From Fen-1245 sp963835535 (GTDB lineage Bacteria > Gemmatimonadota > Gemmatimonadetes > Gemmatimonadales > JACORV01): a DNA stretch of 64,000 bases. Position numbers and translations under genes: made by a program. This document shows positions 18,071 to 26,972 of this stretch, one piece after another. Within the stretch, counting starts at the first letter, position 1. Each line of letters opens with the position of its first letter. The stretch spans positions 650,474 through 714,473 of the forward strand of contig CAWIFL010000002.1 in NCBI GenBank assembly GCA_963835535.1. The letters are read 5' to 3'. The notes below the pieces were generated by a model. It saw only the letters and a program-made list of their open reading frames with translations. It had not been told where the DNA came from and ran no database searches.

Positions 18071-19627
18071 CTACGCCGCGCCGCGGCGGCGGACCACGGC
18101 CGGGATCGTGAGGAGGAGGATCTTGAGGTCCAGCCAGAGGGACCAATCGCGCAGGTACTCGGTGTCCAGGGCCACGACCTCCTCGAAGTCCACGATGTCG
18201 CTGCGGCCGCTCACCTGCCAGAGGCCGGTGATCCCGGGCTTCATGCCGAGGCGACCGAAGTGGTGGATCTCGTAGTAGTCGAGGTCGCTCTCGAAGAAGG
18301 GCCGCGGGCCGACGAGGGACATCTCTCCCTTGAGGACGTTCCAGAGCTGCGGCAGCTCGTCGAGGCTCCAGCGCCGCAGCCACGCGCCGACGCGCGTCAC
18401 CCTCGGGTCCTCGATGATCTTGAAGAGCCGCGGGTCGCCGGAATGGTTGAGATGGGCGAGCTTCCCCTTCAGGCCATCGGCGCCGTCCTGCATCGTCCTG
18501 AGCTTCCACATCCTGAACGGCCGCCCGCCGATCCCCGCGCGCCTCTGGGTGAAGAACACCGGGCCCCTGGAGCCGAGCTTGATGGCCACGGCGAGCACGG
18601 CGAAGACCGGAGAGAGAATCAACAGGCCGAGGGCGCCGGCCAGGAAGTCCATGGCACGCTTCACCAGGAACTGTTGGGCCTTGAGCGTCTGGCCGACCAG
18701 CTCGACCAGCGGCAGGCCGCGCTTCCAGACGACGACCGGGCTCACGCCGGGGACTTCGAAGACCGGCGGCACGGCGAAGATGTGGCACCCCGACGTCACG
18801 GCGTGGTCCACCACCTCGCGCAGTGTCGCCCGGTCCACGGCGCCGCACAGCACCACCGTCTCGACCCGACGCTCGTGGATGATGCCGGGGAGCATCGCCA
18901 CGTGGCCGAGGGATTCGGGATGCGCGGGCGCCGCCACGTCCACGAAGCCCAGGACCGCGTGCTCGGAGCGGTGGGCGAAGGCCCGCTGGTTGCCGACGCT
19001 GCGGCAGGCGGCCGCGGGCCCGACCAGGACGGTGCGCGAAGACGCCGGCTGCCGGCCGATGATGCGGGCGTCCACGGCCTCGAGCGTGAGGCGGAAGACC
19101 GCAACCACGGCCCAGAGGGTCAGGGTGGTGACCGCGTACTGCGCAGCCACGAGCGCGAGGCCATGGCCCCAGAATGGCGCCCAGAGCGGCAGGGCCGAAG
19201 CGAGCGCGCACCCGAGGAGGAGGCGGGTCGGGTCTCGCCTGTGGTCGCCGGCGCCGTAGTTGCCCGTGACCACGAGACCGGCCAGGAGCGCCGCGGCAAA
19301 TTGCCACCCCCCGAACGCCGCGTCAGGGTAGAGCGAGCGGACGGGGGCGGCGAGAGCCGGCCCCAGCGCGGCACGCTCGCCGACCAGACGGTACAGCGCC
19401 CGAACCGCCCAGAACGCCGCGAGATCGGAGACGGCGAGGACGATCACCCGCGCCACCTCGCGCACCAGGTGCCGGCGCAGGATGCGGGGCGCCCGGCGCT
19501 GCAGCCCCATCTTGAGGTGGCCGGCGCCGTCTTCGCGTTCGGTTACGAGGGTCAACTCGGCCAGGTCCGCCTCACGGAGGGACGCCAGTAGGGTTTCGGC
19601 GCGTTCAAAGCTAACTTCCGCTGCCAC
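18071..19627 (-). CDS. Undecaprenyl-phosphate glycosylphosphotransferase (WbaP/WcaJ type)
   Basis: Membrane enzyme (518 residues) that starts the repeat unit by moving hexose-1-phosphate from a UDP-sugar to undecaprenyl phosphate. About four N-terminal hydrophobic segments (residues about 60-175) precede a CoA-binding-like domain (VLVGPAAACRSVG). The C-terminal catalytic domain has KRAMDFLAGALGLLILSP, the membrane-dipping helix, then RRAGIGGRPFRMWKLRTM, DELPQLWNVLKGEMSLVGPRP and PGITGLWQVSGRS, all diagnostic of the polyprenyl glycosylphosphotransferase family. First gene of a five-gene minus-strand operon (phosphotransferase, two GT4, flippase, lipoprotein). Glucose, galactose or another hexose donor is not resolved. 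Confidence 0.92.
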   Translation of the reverse strand: MAAEVSFERAETLLASLREADLAELTLVTEREDGAGHLKMGLQRRAPRILRRHLVREVARVIVLAVSDLAAFWAVRALYRLVGERAALGPALAAPVRSLYPDAAFGGWQFAAALLAGLVVTGNYGAGDHRRDPTRLLLGCALASALPLWAPFWGHGLALVAAQYAVTTLTLWAVVAVFRLTLEAVDARIIGRQPASSRTVLVGPAAACRSVGNQRAFAHRSEHAVLGFVDVAAPAHPESLGHVAMLPGIIHERRVETVVLCGAVDRATLREVVDHAVTSGCHIFAVPPVFEVPGVSPVVVWKRGLPLVELVGQTLKAQQFLVKRAMDFLAGALGLLILSPVFAVLAVAIKLGSRGPVFFTQRRAGIGGRPFRMWKLRTMQDGADGLKGKLAHLNHSGDPRLFKIIEDPRVTRVGAWLRRWSLDELPQLWNVLKGEMSLVGPRPFFESDLDYYEIHHFGRLGMKPGITGLWQVSGRSDIVDFEEVVALDTEYLRDWSLWLDLKILLLTIPAVVRRRGAA

Positions 19628-19655
19628 GAGCGGCTACTGACATTGCGCGCCTCTC

Positions 19656-19707
19656 TTGACGGATGGGGTGACGTGAAGCACATTCACTTTGCCATGCAAA
19701 GTACTTT
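19656..19707 (+). promoter_or_regulatory. Promoter/operator module before SLBB exporter copy 2
   Basis: TTGACGG (19656-19662), exactly 32 bases, then TGCAAAGTACTTT (19695-19707), matching the module at 2742-2793 in both blocks and spacing. Here the second block is part of a longer symmetric site: ACTTTGC, CAT, GCAAAGT (19686-19702), a perfect 7-bp inverted repeat, followed by another ACTTT. This looks like a repressor or activator site across the transcription start. Function inferred from conservation between two loci only. Confidence 0.55.
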
Positions 19708-22369
19708 TTCGCGCCCGATCGTGTTCCTGGTGGCCCTGGAGCTGGGGTTGACAGCTTCTCGGGGGCGGCTGGGTGGTCGCTACACCCTACACCCTACACC
19801 CTATCACCCTCGCCTTTGGCCGCCCAGCAGATCCCTACTAGGCCCGCCAACGTCTCCGACCAGCAGCTGCAGCAGTACACCCAGCAGCCGGGGATGGGGG
19901 CCCAGATCCAGCAGGCGATCCAGCAGAGCGGCCTGACGCCGGACCAGATCAGGGCGCGCCTGCGCGCGGCGGGATACCCCGAGAACCTGATTGACCAGTA
20001 CATGCAGGCCCCGGCGGCCGGGCAGGCGGTGCCGAACCCCACAGCGCAAATGCTGAGAGCGGTGTCGGCTTTGGGCATCGGCACCTTTGGAGCGCTTCCC
20101 GATACGCTTGCCGCCCGCCGCGACTCGATCTTCCTGACGCGCGACGATTCCCTGCTCCTCGACTCCCTCGGCTTCACGATCGGCGTGGACTCGATCCCGA
20201 CCAGGCGGGATACGCTCGGCTTCCTGCGCATAGACTCGCTGGCCACGTTCCGGTTGGCGGAGCGGGTGCACCGCCTGCGAGTCTTCGGCCTCGACGTCTT
20301 CCGGCGCACGACGACGCAGTTCAATCCCGCGGCCACCGGGCCTGTGGACCCCGACTACCGGCTCGGGCCGGGTGACCAGCTCGTGCTGATCCTCACCGGG
20401 GATGTGGAGACGGGTGTCGAGCTACCCGTCACACGGGAGGGCTTCATCGTCATCCCGCAGGTGGGGCAGCTCTACGTGGCCAACCTCACGATGGACCAGC
20501 TCCGGGACCTGCTCTACTCGCGGCTGGGACGGGTGTACTCGGGGGTCAAGCGCGGGGCAGGCGCGACCACGCACTTCCAGGTCGCCGTGTCGCAGGTCAG
20601 GGTGAATCAGATCTTCGTGACCGGCGAGGTGGCGCGGCCCGGCGCATTCTCGGTGAGCGCTCTGGGCACGGTGATGAACGCGCTTTACGCCGCGGGCGGG
20701 CCGACCGAGCACGCCGACTTCCGTGGGGTGAAGGTGATGCGGGCCGGGAAGGCGGTCGCGACGCTCGACCTTTACGACTATCTGCTGTCGGGGAACACTC
20801 GCAACGACGTCCGGCTCGAGCAGGGCGACGTGGTCTTCGTGCCACCCGTGAGCCGTCGCGTGGAGATCCGGGGCCAGGTGATGCGGCCGGCGCTGTACGA
20901 TCTGGCCCAGGGGCAAGACCTCCGCGAATTGATCCAGATGGCCGGCGGACTTCTGCCGCAGGCGTACACGGGGCGTGCGCAGATCGAGCGAATTCTCCCG
21001 CCCGACCAGCGGCCGCCGGGGGGCCGGGACCGCACCGTGGTGGACGTGGATCTCGCGGCTGCGCTGGGTCCCGGTGCCCCGTCCGTCCAGCTGGAGCCGG
21101 ACGACCGGATCACGATCTTCGGCGTGAGCGTTCCGGTCAGGAACCGCGTCGTCGTCAAGGGCGACGTGTGGCGGCCGGGGGCGTACCAGGTCGATTCGGG
21201 GATGAAGCTGACCCAGCTCATCGCGGAGGCCGGAGGGCTGAAGCCCGACGCGTATCTGGACCGCGCGCACATCGTGCGATTGAACCCGGATTCGACTCGG
21301 GTCCTGATCCCGGTCAGCCTCGTGGGCATCCCGCCCCAAGGCGCGCCGGACTCCGGGCCCGCCGACACCCTACACCCTACACCCTACACCCATCTTGCCC
21401 CTACTGGGCATATCGCGTTCGATCCAGATCTCCAAGAGTTCGACGAAGTTACAGTCTATTCACGCACGGCCTTCCGCCCGACGCGGCAGATCGTGGTGTA
21501 CGGCAACGTCCAGCATCCCGGCTTGTTCGCGTTCACCGACTCCCTGACCTTGCGGGACGCGGTGATGATGGCCGGGGGCTTGAGGGACGACGCGTACCTG
21601 TTGGAGGCGGAGATCTCGCGGATCCCCGAGCATCGGACGGAGGGGGAGCTGGCCCGCGTGATCCAGGTCCCGCTCGATTCCAGCTACGTGTTCGACCCGA
21701 CCGGCTACCTCAGCCGGCCGGCCGGGTCGGCCGCTCGGTCGCCCCGGCTCGAGCCGTACGACAACATCTTCATCAGGCGGGTCCCGGGCTGGGACCTCCA
21801 GCGGAACGTCTACATCACGGGCGAAGTGAAGTTCCCCGGCCGGTACACGCTCACGCGTCGCGACGAGAAGTTGCTGGATGTCCTCGACAGGGCCGGCGGG
21901 CTCACGCCGGACGCGTACATCGGCGGGGCGCAGTTCTATCGAGCGCAGGGGAATGCGGGCCGCGTCGGCATTGACCTGAACAGGATCCTGAAGGACTCGA
22001 CGTACAGGGACAACATGATCCTGTTCGCCGGCGACTCGCTGTACGTGCCGCAGTACCAGCCGGTGGTCTCGGTGGAAGGCGGCGTCAACAGCCCGGTGAC
22101 GGTCGCCTATGTGCCCGGGCAGGGTACGTCGTACTACATTGACCGGGCGGGCGGGTTCTCGCGGCGCGCGGACAAAGGGCGGACCTACGTGGTGCAGCCC
22201 AACGGCTCGGTCGAGCGCGCGCAGCGCCACGCCGCAGCCGGGGGCGCGCGTCGTGGTGCCCGAGGTGCCGCCGGGTGAGGAGAGGACCAACTGGGCCGGG
22301 ATTCTGAGCGCCGTCGCGACCATCCTCACCAGCGCGCTGACGATCGTGCTGGTGGTCCAGCGCCTGTGA
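19694..22369 (+). CDS. SLBB-domain polysaccharide export protein, copy 2 (out-of-frame at the 5' repeat and near 22218)
   Basis: Paralog of the 2816-5463 gene, about 880 residues if repaired: Q-rich N-terminus (DQQLQQYTQQPG), poly-export domain (YRLGPGDQLVLILTGDVETG) and several SLBB repeats. The signal-peptide-like start (ATG 19694 or GTG 19721; VFLVALELGLTASRG) is in frame 2, but the main body, starting at LAAQQ (a TTG at 19816 could serve as start), is in frame 1. Between them lies a heptamer array. At the 3' end, the frame moves back to frame 2 near 22218, giving VVVPEVPPGEERTNW and a hydrophobic tail ending LVVQRL at 22369. The 3' break is probably an error; the 5' break may be biological (see findings). 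As it stands the body lacks a secretion signal. Confidence 0.86.
19780..19808 (+). repeat. Heptanucleotide array (3 perfect CTACACC units plus one 8-base variant) at the SLBB copy 2 signal-peptide end
   Basis: CTACACC three times (19780-19800), then CTATCACC (19801-19808). It encodes YTLHPTPYHP in the signal-peptide frame and sits directly before LAAQQ, at the same place as the array in copy 1. Upstream and downstream frames differ by one base: adding one 7-base unit would join them. Confidence 0.9.
21365..21392 (+). repeat. Heptanucleotide array (4 units) inside the SLBB copy 2 coding region
   Basis: ACACCCT three times, then ACACCCA (period 7). It is in frame and inserts TLHPTPYTH between SLBB units, where copy 1 has an unrelated short linker (LGPGGAILPNPPAADD). 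The unit is the same heptamer, in rotation, as at 19780. Confidence 0.9.
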
Positions 22370-22500
22370 CGCCGGAGGCGTGAGCCGGCCGCCTTCGCCG
22401 TGCAGATGAGTTGGGACGATCATGGTACGGCACACATCTCCGTCGAGCCGGCTTAGAACCGAAAATCGCCGGCCCGTCGGGCTTAGGGCCTGCCAGGCAT

Positions 22501-23268
22501 CTAGCGGAAGACGAAGTAGAACAGCCGGCCGTACACTTCCCGCCAAGCCAGTTCCGTCAGTCTGAGCGCCTCCGCCGTCGGCAGAAAATCGAGCACGCTG
22601 AAGGCGCGGTGCGCCGACACCTGAAAGTCCACCGGAAAAGGCACCACCGTCATCCCGGCGCCCTCGAAGAGGCGCCGGGCACGTGCCATGTGGTAAGCGG
22701 AGGTCACCAGGAGAACGCGCGGAGCGGTCGCCCGGTCTGCCGGCGCCGAAAGCCGGCCCCGCAGGAGCGTCGCCACGGCCAGCGCCTCTTCCGCGGTGTT
22801 CGTGACACGACCGGTGGTCAAGATGCCGCCGGCGGGCACTCCCATCTCCTTGGCATAGCCGGCAAGGACCTCGCCCTCCGGCTCGGCCTGGGGTCTCCCC
22901 GGCACCAGGCCATTGGTGAACACCAGCAGCGGCGCCTTCCCCGCCTTGAACAGCTCCACGCCGCCGAAGAAGCGATCGGGATCCTCCCATTCGCTGATGG
23001 CGGCTTTGCCCGGAGCCACAATGCGCCCCCCGCTCAATACGACGATGGCGTCGGCCCCGGGCGCGTTCGTGGCCGGTATCCTCTCCGCCGATCCTTCCAC
23101 CGCCCGGATCACCAGCGCGCTCACCAGAGGCGTGCTGCTCAGCCACAACAGCGCGAGGCCGGCCCAGATCAGAGCCCGGCGGCGCATCCAGAGTCCGGCC
23201 AGCACCAGGAACAGCGTGATGCCGACCGGCAGGAAGAAGACGGGGAGGGCTCTGTGGAGGTAGATCAG
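22501..23268 (-). CDS. YdcF/ElyC-family protein (DUF218)
   Basis: About 255 residues if it begins at the CTG near 23268, which would overlap the preceding stop by 4 bases; reading is open further up to 23391, but that part lies inside the preceding gene and is probably not translated. Two N-terminal hydrophobic helices (LPVFFLPVGITLFLVLAGLW and ALIWAGLALLWLSS) precede a DUF218 domain: DAIVVLSGG near the start, the TNGLV and GRVTNTAEEAL segments and LLVTSAYHMARARRLFEGAG. ElyC of this family affects envelope and undecaprenyl-linked metabolism in E. coli. It is the last gene of the long minus-strand operon. The start codon is uncertain. Confidence 0.75.
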   Translation of the reverse strand: MIYLHRALPVFFLPVGITLFLVLAGLWMRRRALIWAGLALLWLSSTPLVSALVIRAVEGSAERIPATNAPGADAIVVLSGGRIVAPGKAAISEWEDPDRFFGGVELFKAGKAPLLVFTNGLVPGRPQAEPEGEVLAGYAKEMGVPAGGILTTGRVTNTAEEALAVATLLRGRLSAPADRATAPRVLLVTSAYHMARARRLFEGAGMTVVPFPVDFQVSAHRAFSVLDFLPTAEALRLTELAWREVYGRLFYFVFR

Positions 23269-24440
23269 GTTCCCGTCACCTGCTTGTAGACGCTGAGAGT
23301 CTGGGCAGCGATGGCCTCCCAACCGTATCGCTCGCGCTGCAGCTGGCGCGCGTTCCGTGCCATCCAGGCCCTGGTATCGCCCTCGAGACATCGCGCCACC
23401 GCTGTCGCGATTGCGGCGGCGTCCCTAGGCAGCACCAGGTAGCCGGTTACTCCGTCCTCGATCATCTCCGACAGCCCCCCTACTCGGGTCGACACCACGG
23501 GAATGCCGGCGGCGTAAGCCATGGCTGTGCTCCCGCTCTGGGATGCCGTCACATAGGGTTGCACCAGCACATCTGTCGCCGAGACATACGCCTGGAGATC
23601 GGCCAGCGGCAGGTAGCGCACGTCGAGGATACAGTTCTGCGCGCCACAGCTGCGGTCCAGGCGCGCTTCGACCTCTTCCTTGCTGCCCGCGAGTATCGAG
23701 CCCGCGATCACGAAGAACGTCTCAGGTTGCAGCCTGCGAATGAGGGGCAGCGAGTCAATGAAGTACTCCAGGCCCTTGTAAGGCCGGATGTGGCCCAGGA
23801 AGCTGATGACGCTCCTGCCCGCGGCGCGTCGTCTCACCTGCGCGAGGAGACCCTGGTTCGCCGGGCACGCCGCGAACAGCGGTCCGTAGTCGCCGTGGGG
23901 GATGACCGATATCTTGCCGGCGCTGATACCCGCCCGGTCCACGATCTCCCGCCGGGTATACTCGCTTAAGGCTATCACGTGGTCGACCTGCTGGTAGATC
24001 CGCGTGAAGGACCTCACGTGCCCCGGCTTGAACTCCTGCGGAAAGGGGTTGTGGGCCGTGTAGACGACCTTACGTCCCATCAGGCGAAGGGTCCGGATCA
24101 CCCACCGATCGACCGCCGGCCAGGGTGCCCACATGACGTGAACGAGCGTGATGCGCCTGATCAGCACGTACGACAGCAGCATCACCCAGTCGAGAGGGTA
24201 CTCAAGCGCCCGCAGCGCTCTCCGCACAACGGCGGATGTCGTGATCCGTCCCGCCGCCCACGCCACGAGGAAGAAGGGGCGTATGACTCGCAAGCGCGGG
24301 GGATCAGGAAGCCCCTCGTAGGGAAATCTGGTGGTGGCGTAAACGACGGCCGCGCCGTTCCGTGCCAGATGCGACAGCAGGCAGAAATTGTAGTTCGCGG
24401 AGAACAGAGCGGGGTCCACCACCAAGTAGCTGGGAGTCAT
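23265..24440 (-). CDS. Family 4 glycosyltransferase
   Basis: 391 residues from ATG 24440, which overlaps the preceding stop (ATGA); the frame stays open upstream, but only inside the neighbouring gene. N-terminal acceptor half with LVHVMWAPWPAVDRWVIR and KVVYTAHNPFPQ; donor half with HVIALSEYTRREIVDRAG, ISVIPHGDYGPLF, SFLGHIRPYKGLEYFIDSL and the nucleotide-sugar site SQSGSTAMAYAAGIPVVST, then GGLSEMIEDGVTGYLV. In place of the E-x7-E motif it has SGSTAMAY, as in some GT4 subgroups. The donor is not known. Followed by the DUF218 gene with a 4-base overlap. Confidence 0.87.
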   Translation of the reverse strand: MTPSYLVVDPALFSANYNFCLLSHLARNGAAVVYATTRFPYEGLPDPPRLRVIRPFFLVAWAAGRITTSAVVRRALRALEYPLDWVMLLSYVLIRRITLVHVMWAPWPAVDRWVIRTLRLMGRKVVYTAHNPFPQEFKPGHVRSFTRIYQQVDHVIALSEYTRREIVDRAGISAGKISVIPHGDYGPLFAACPANQGLLAQVRRRAAGRSVISFLGHIRPYKGLEYFIDSLPLIRRLQPETFFVIAGSILAGSKEEVEARLDRSCGAQNCILDVRYLPLADLQAYVSATDVLVQPYVTASQSGSTAMAYAAGIPVVSTRVGGLSEMIEDGVTGYLVLPRDAAAIATAVARCLEGDTRAWMARNARQLQRERYGWEAIAAQTLSVYKQVTGT

Positions 24441-25639
24441 GTCTGTGGGGACGGAGCGCGGTGATCCAGCTGCGTACCGAGGATCGCCGACAGGCGGGCC
24501 ACCCCCGCGGAGAACGAAAAGCGCTGCACGTAGAGAGTCTGAATCCGTCGGCGCGTCGCAAGGTCCGGCGGCGCCAGTCGCACGCGCTCCAGCGCGGCGA
24601 CACACTCGTCCGGCCAGCGAAACACCTGGAGCAGCGGACTCGGAAGCAGGTCCGCGTACCCACGCGCCGATACCGCGTGACTGACGACCGGCAAGCCGCA
24701 GCGCAGGCCGTCGCTCACCCGCAACTTCAACCCGCTGCCCAGGCGGAACGGCGCGACGTAGACATCGGCGTGCCGGACGACGGCATCCATCTCCCCGGGA
24801 TCCGGCACCAGGCGGACACCGGCCTGCGCCACCAACCGTCGGACCTTGCTGGTCGGCGCACGCCCGGCCACAGTCACCATCACGTCCGGCACCCGGGCCT
24901 TGAGCCGCGGGTAGATTTCCGTGAGGAACCAAGCCACACCGTCCACGGTCTGCGCATCGCACAACGATCCCGTGGTCACGACATGGAATGGCCGCCTGTC
25001 CGGCGACTCCACATCCGGCGTGGTTGGCGACAATCTGTCGAAGCGGGCAAAGGTCCCGAGGACCTCCGTGGCCCGGCCTTCTGCCATCCCATACAAGTCA
25101 CGCAGGCGCTCCTGGTCCTCACGGGTCATCGCCAAGTTGATGGAGCTGTGGTGCACGGCCATCCGCTCGTTCTTCCTGATGACGTGGACGAGCCGGGGAC
25201 GGAGGAGGACATTCGATTCAGTGCTGGCGATGTAGTCAACTTCCACGTTATGATGCACCGTCACCACGGGAATGCCCATACCAGCCAAGCGGGGGGCGAA
25301 ACGGCCGATTCGCGAGCGGTCGAGCAGGGCGAGCGCAGGAAGCTCCTCGGCGGCCGAGAGCCACCGGTCCACGAACGGAGACAGCAAGTCGTAACCGCGC
25401 GCTGTGGCGAGCCACCACACCTTCTGCCAGGTGCTGCGACGCGGGACCACGACGTACCGGCCGGCGGGCCTGGGCAAGGGGACACTTTGCAGCTCCTCTC
25501 GTCCGATGATCGTCAGGCAGGCTCCATACAGGTAGCTCATGGCCTGCAGCAGCGCCACGGTATGCTGCACGCCTCCGCCGCCCGAGGTTCCGGACGCCGT
25601 GAGGAACCAGACCGCCCCCCCCCGATGCACGTCAGGCAC
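24437..25639 (-). CDS. Family 4-like glycosyltransferase
   Basis: 400-residue GT-B protein from a GTG at 25639. N-terminus with GGGGVQHTVALLQAM (the Gly-rich loop of the family), VVTVHHNVEVDYIAS and an NLAMTREDQERLRDLYG segment; the donor half has VVTTGSLCDAQTVDGVAWFL and VYVAPFRLGSGLKLRVSDGLRCGLPVVS, which is the LRxGxGxxxKxxxxxxxGxPV signature of GT4 enzymes of the AglL/WsaF sort. It overlaps the flippase stop upstream by 8 bases and the next gene by 4. Substrates unknown. Confidence 0.85.
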   Translation of the reverse strand: MPDVHRGGAVWFLTASGTSGGGGVQHTVALLQAMSYLYGACLTIIGREELQSVPLPRPAGRYVVVPRRSTWQKVWWLATARGYDLLSPFVDRWLSAAEELPALALLDRSRIGRFAPRLAGMGIPVVTVHHNVEVDYIASTESNVLLRPRLVHVIRKNERMAVHHSSINLAMTREDQERLRDLYGMAEGRATEVLGTFARFDRLSPTTPDVESPDRRPFHVVTTGSLCDAQTVDGVAWFLTEIYPRLKARVPDVMVTVAGRAPTSKVRRLVAQAGVRLVPDPGEMDAVVRHADVYVAPFRLGSGLKLRVSDGLRCGLPVVSHAVSARGYADLLPSPLLQVFRWPDECVAALERVRLAPPDLATRRRIQTLYVQRFSFSAGVARLSAILGTQLDHRAPSPQT

Positions 25640-26972
25640 GGAGCCTCGCCAGGACCCTGGCGAACACGTCCTTCTCCGCTGCCGTCACCCAAGCGACCCG
25701 CCAGCGAAACCCGGTCCTCCCGTGCACGTAGGCGAGTGTCAGAACAGTCATCAGGATGCCTCCGAGGACGTTCCCCATCGCCAGCCCCTTCGCCCCCTCG
25801 AGCCTCCCCAGGATCACATAGCAGGCGAGCGTTCCCAGCGCCGAAGGCAGCACCGCCAGGAAAAAGACCTCCTGGATCCGGTGGACAACGGTGCCATAGG
25901 AAATGAGCGGTCGGAAGGTGTTGTACAAGCACAGCCCCGCGACGATGTAGAACCCCAGCGTGTAGATCTCTTCGACGTCTCTTCCGACAACGATCTGGAT
26001 CGCAAGCCGACCCAGGAGGGCATACGCCACCAAAACCGCGAGGCTCACGAGGAAGCAGTACTTGACGAAGAGGAACGTGATCTCATCCTGGCGCCGCGCG
26101 TCCTGGGTGTGGCTGAGCCCCAACGTCGCGTTGTACTGGAGGATCTGGGGCACGACCTTGGTGAAGTTCCCCATCTGCAGGGCGATGTTGTAGTTCCCCA
26201 CGGTGCGGAACGGTGCCCCCAGCCAGCCGAGGATCAGGAGGTCCGCCCGGTAGATGACGTTGGTCATGACGCCGATCAGGTGTGACCAGAGCGAGAAGCC
26301 GACCAGGCTCTCCAGGATCAACCGGCGGCTGCCAGAGCCGCCGAGAACGCCACGCAGGGGGAAGATCCTCCTCGCGTATCCGGCCGTCAGCGCCAGGCCG
26401 ACAAACGCGACCGCCGCGTTCTTCACCGAAACGTAGAGCGCGGTGGGCACCAGGAGCGCCCCCGCCGACACGGTGATGTTGGTCACCGAGGACACCAGGT
26501 TCACCCTGGTGAGCATCGCCTGGCGGAAATCCACGTTGAGCAGGGTCGTGAATGGCTCGGCCACGTACAACAGCATGATGGATAGGGCGTTCACGGCCAG
26601 AACCAGGAGCATGGCGGGATCGTCATACCTGCGATACAGGAAGAGGCCGATCCCCACGCTTAGGACCAGGACCACGAGGCACTTCGCGAGCGCGAACAGC
26701 ACGAACGCTCGCATGTACTCGCGGATCCGCCCCTTGACCTTCTCGTAGTCGCGCAACAGGACGGCGCTCACGCTCACGTTCAGCATGTTGAAGATCACGC
26801 CGTAGCTCAGGACGACGGACAGCATCCCGTACTCCTGCCGCGTGAGCGAGCGCACAATCAGCGTCGTCACGACCAGGACCGTGATGACATCGAGCGCCCG
26901 CTGGATCCCCATGTTCAGGATGGACAGCCCGACATTGTCGCGAAGGGACGGGCGCGTCCCGGCGTCCGTCAT
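25632..26972 (-). CDS. Polysaccharide flippase (Wzx-like, MOP superfamily), copy 2
   Basis: 446-residue polytopic inner-membrane protein with about 12-14 hydrophobic helices. ATG 26972 overlaps the upstream stop (ATGA); nine further codons are open upstream but unlikely. Marks: NVGLSILNMGIQRALDVITVLV start, SLTRQEYGMLSVVLSYGVIFNMLNV, and a central NVIYRADLLILGWLGAPFRTVGNYNIALQ segment typical of flippases. In an operon with glycosyltransferases, it probably exports the unit built by these same genes. GC content is a little lower than in the neighbouring export genes, by eye. Confidence 0.86.
   Translation of the reverse strand: MTDAGTRPSLRDNVGLSILNMGIQRALDVITVLVVTTLIVRSLTRQEYGMLSVVLSYGVIFNMLNVSVSAVLLRDYEKVKGRIREYMRAFVLFALAKCLVVLVLSVGIGLFLYRRYDDPAMLLVLAVNALSIMLLYVAEPFTTLLNVDFRQAMLTRVNLVSSVTNITVSAGALLVPTALYVSVKNAAVAFVGLALTAGYARRIFPLRGVLGGSGSRRLILESLVGFSLWSHLIGVMTNVIYRADLLILGWLGAPFRTVGNYNIALQMGNFTKVVPQILQYNATLGLSHTQDARRQDEITFLFVKYCFLVSLAVLVAYALLGRLAIQIVVGRDVEEIYTLGFYIVAGLCLYNTFRPLISYGTVVHRIQEVFFLAVLPSALGTLACYVILGRLEGAKGLAMGNVLGGILMTVLTLAYVHGRTGFRWRVAWVTAAEKDVFARVLARLRA

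Noticed and set aside
18008..19591. A 527-residue open frame on the plus strand
   Set aside because: Antisense to the phosphotransferase, with low-complexity E/H/R-rich content and no motifs; the minus-strand gene is clear.
2915..21392. CRISPR-like or telomere-like repeats
   Set aside because: The CCCCTAA-like units resemble telomeric repeats, but they are 7-base units in coding DNA, with no spacers, no cas genes and only three short arrays.
22371..22500. Terminator after SLBB copy 2
   Set aside because: GC-rich partial symmetry is present, but there is no clear stem-loop with a T run.
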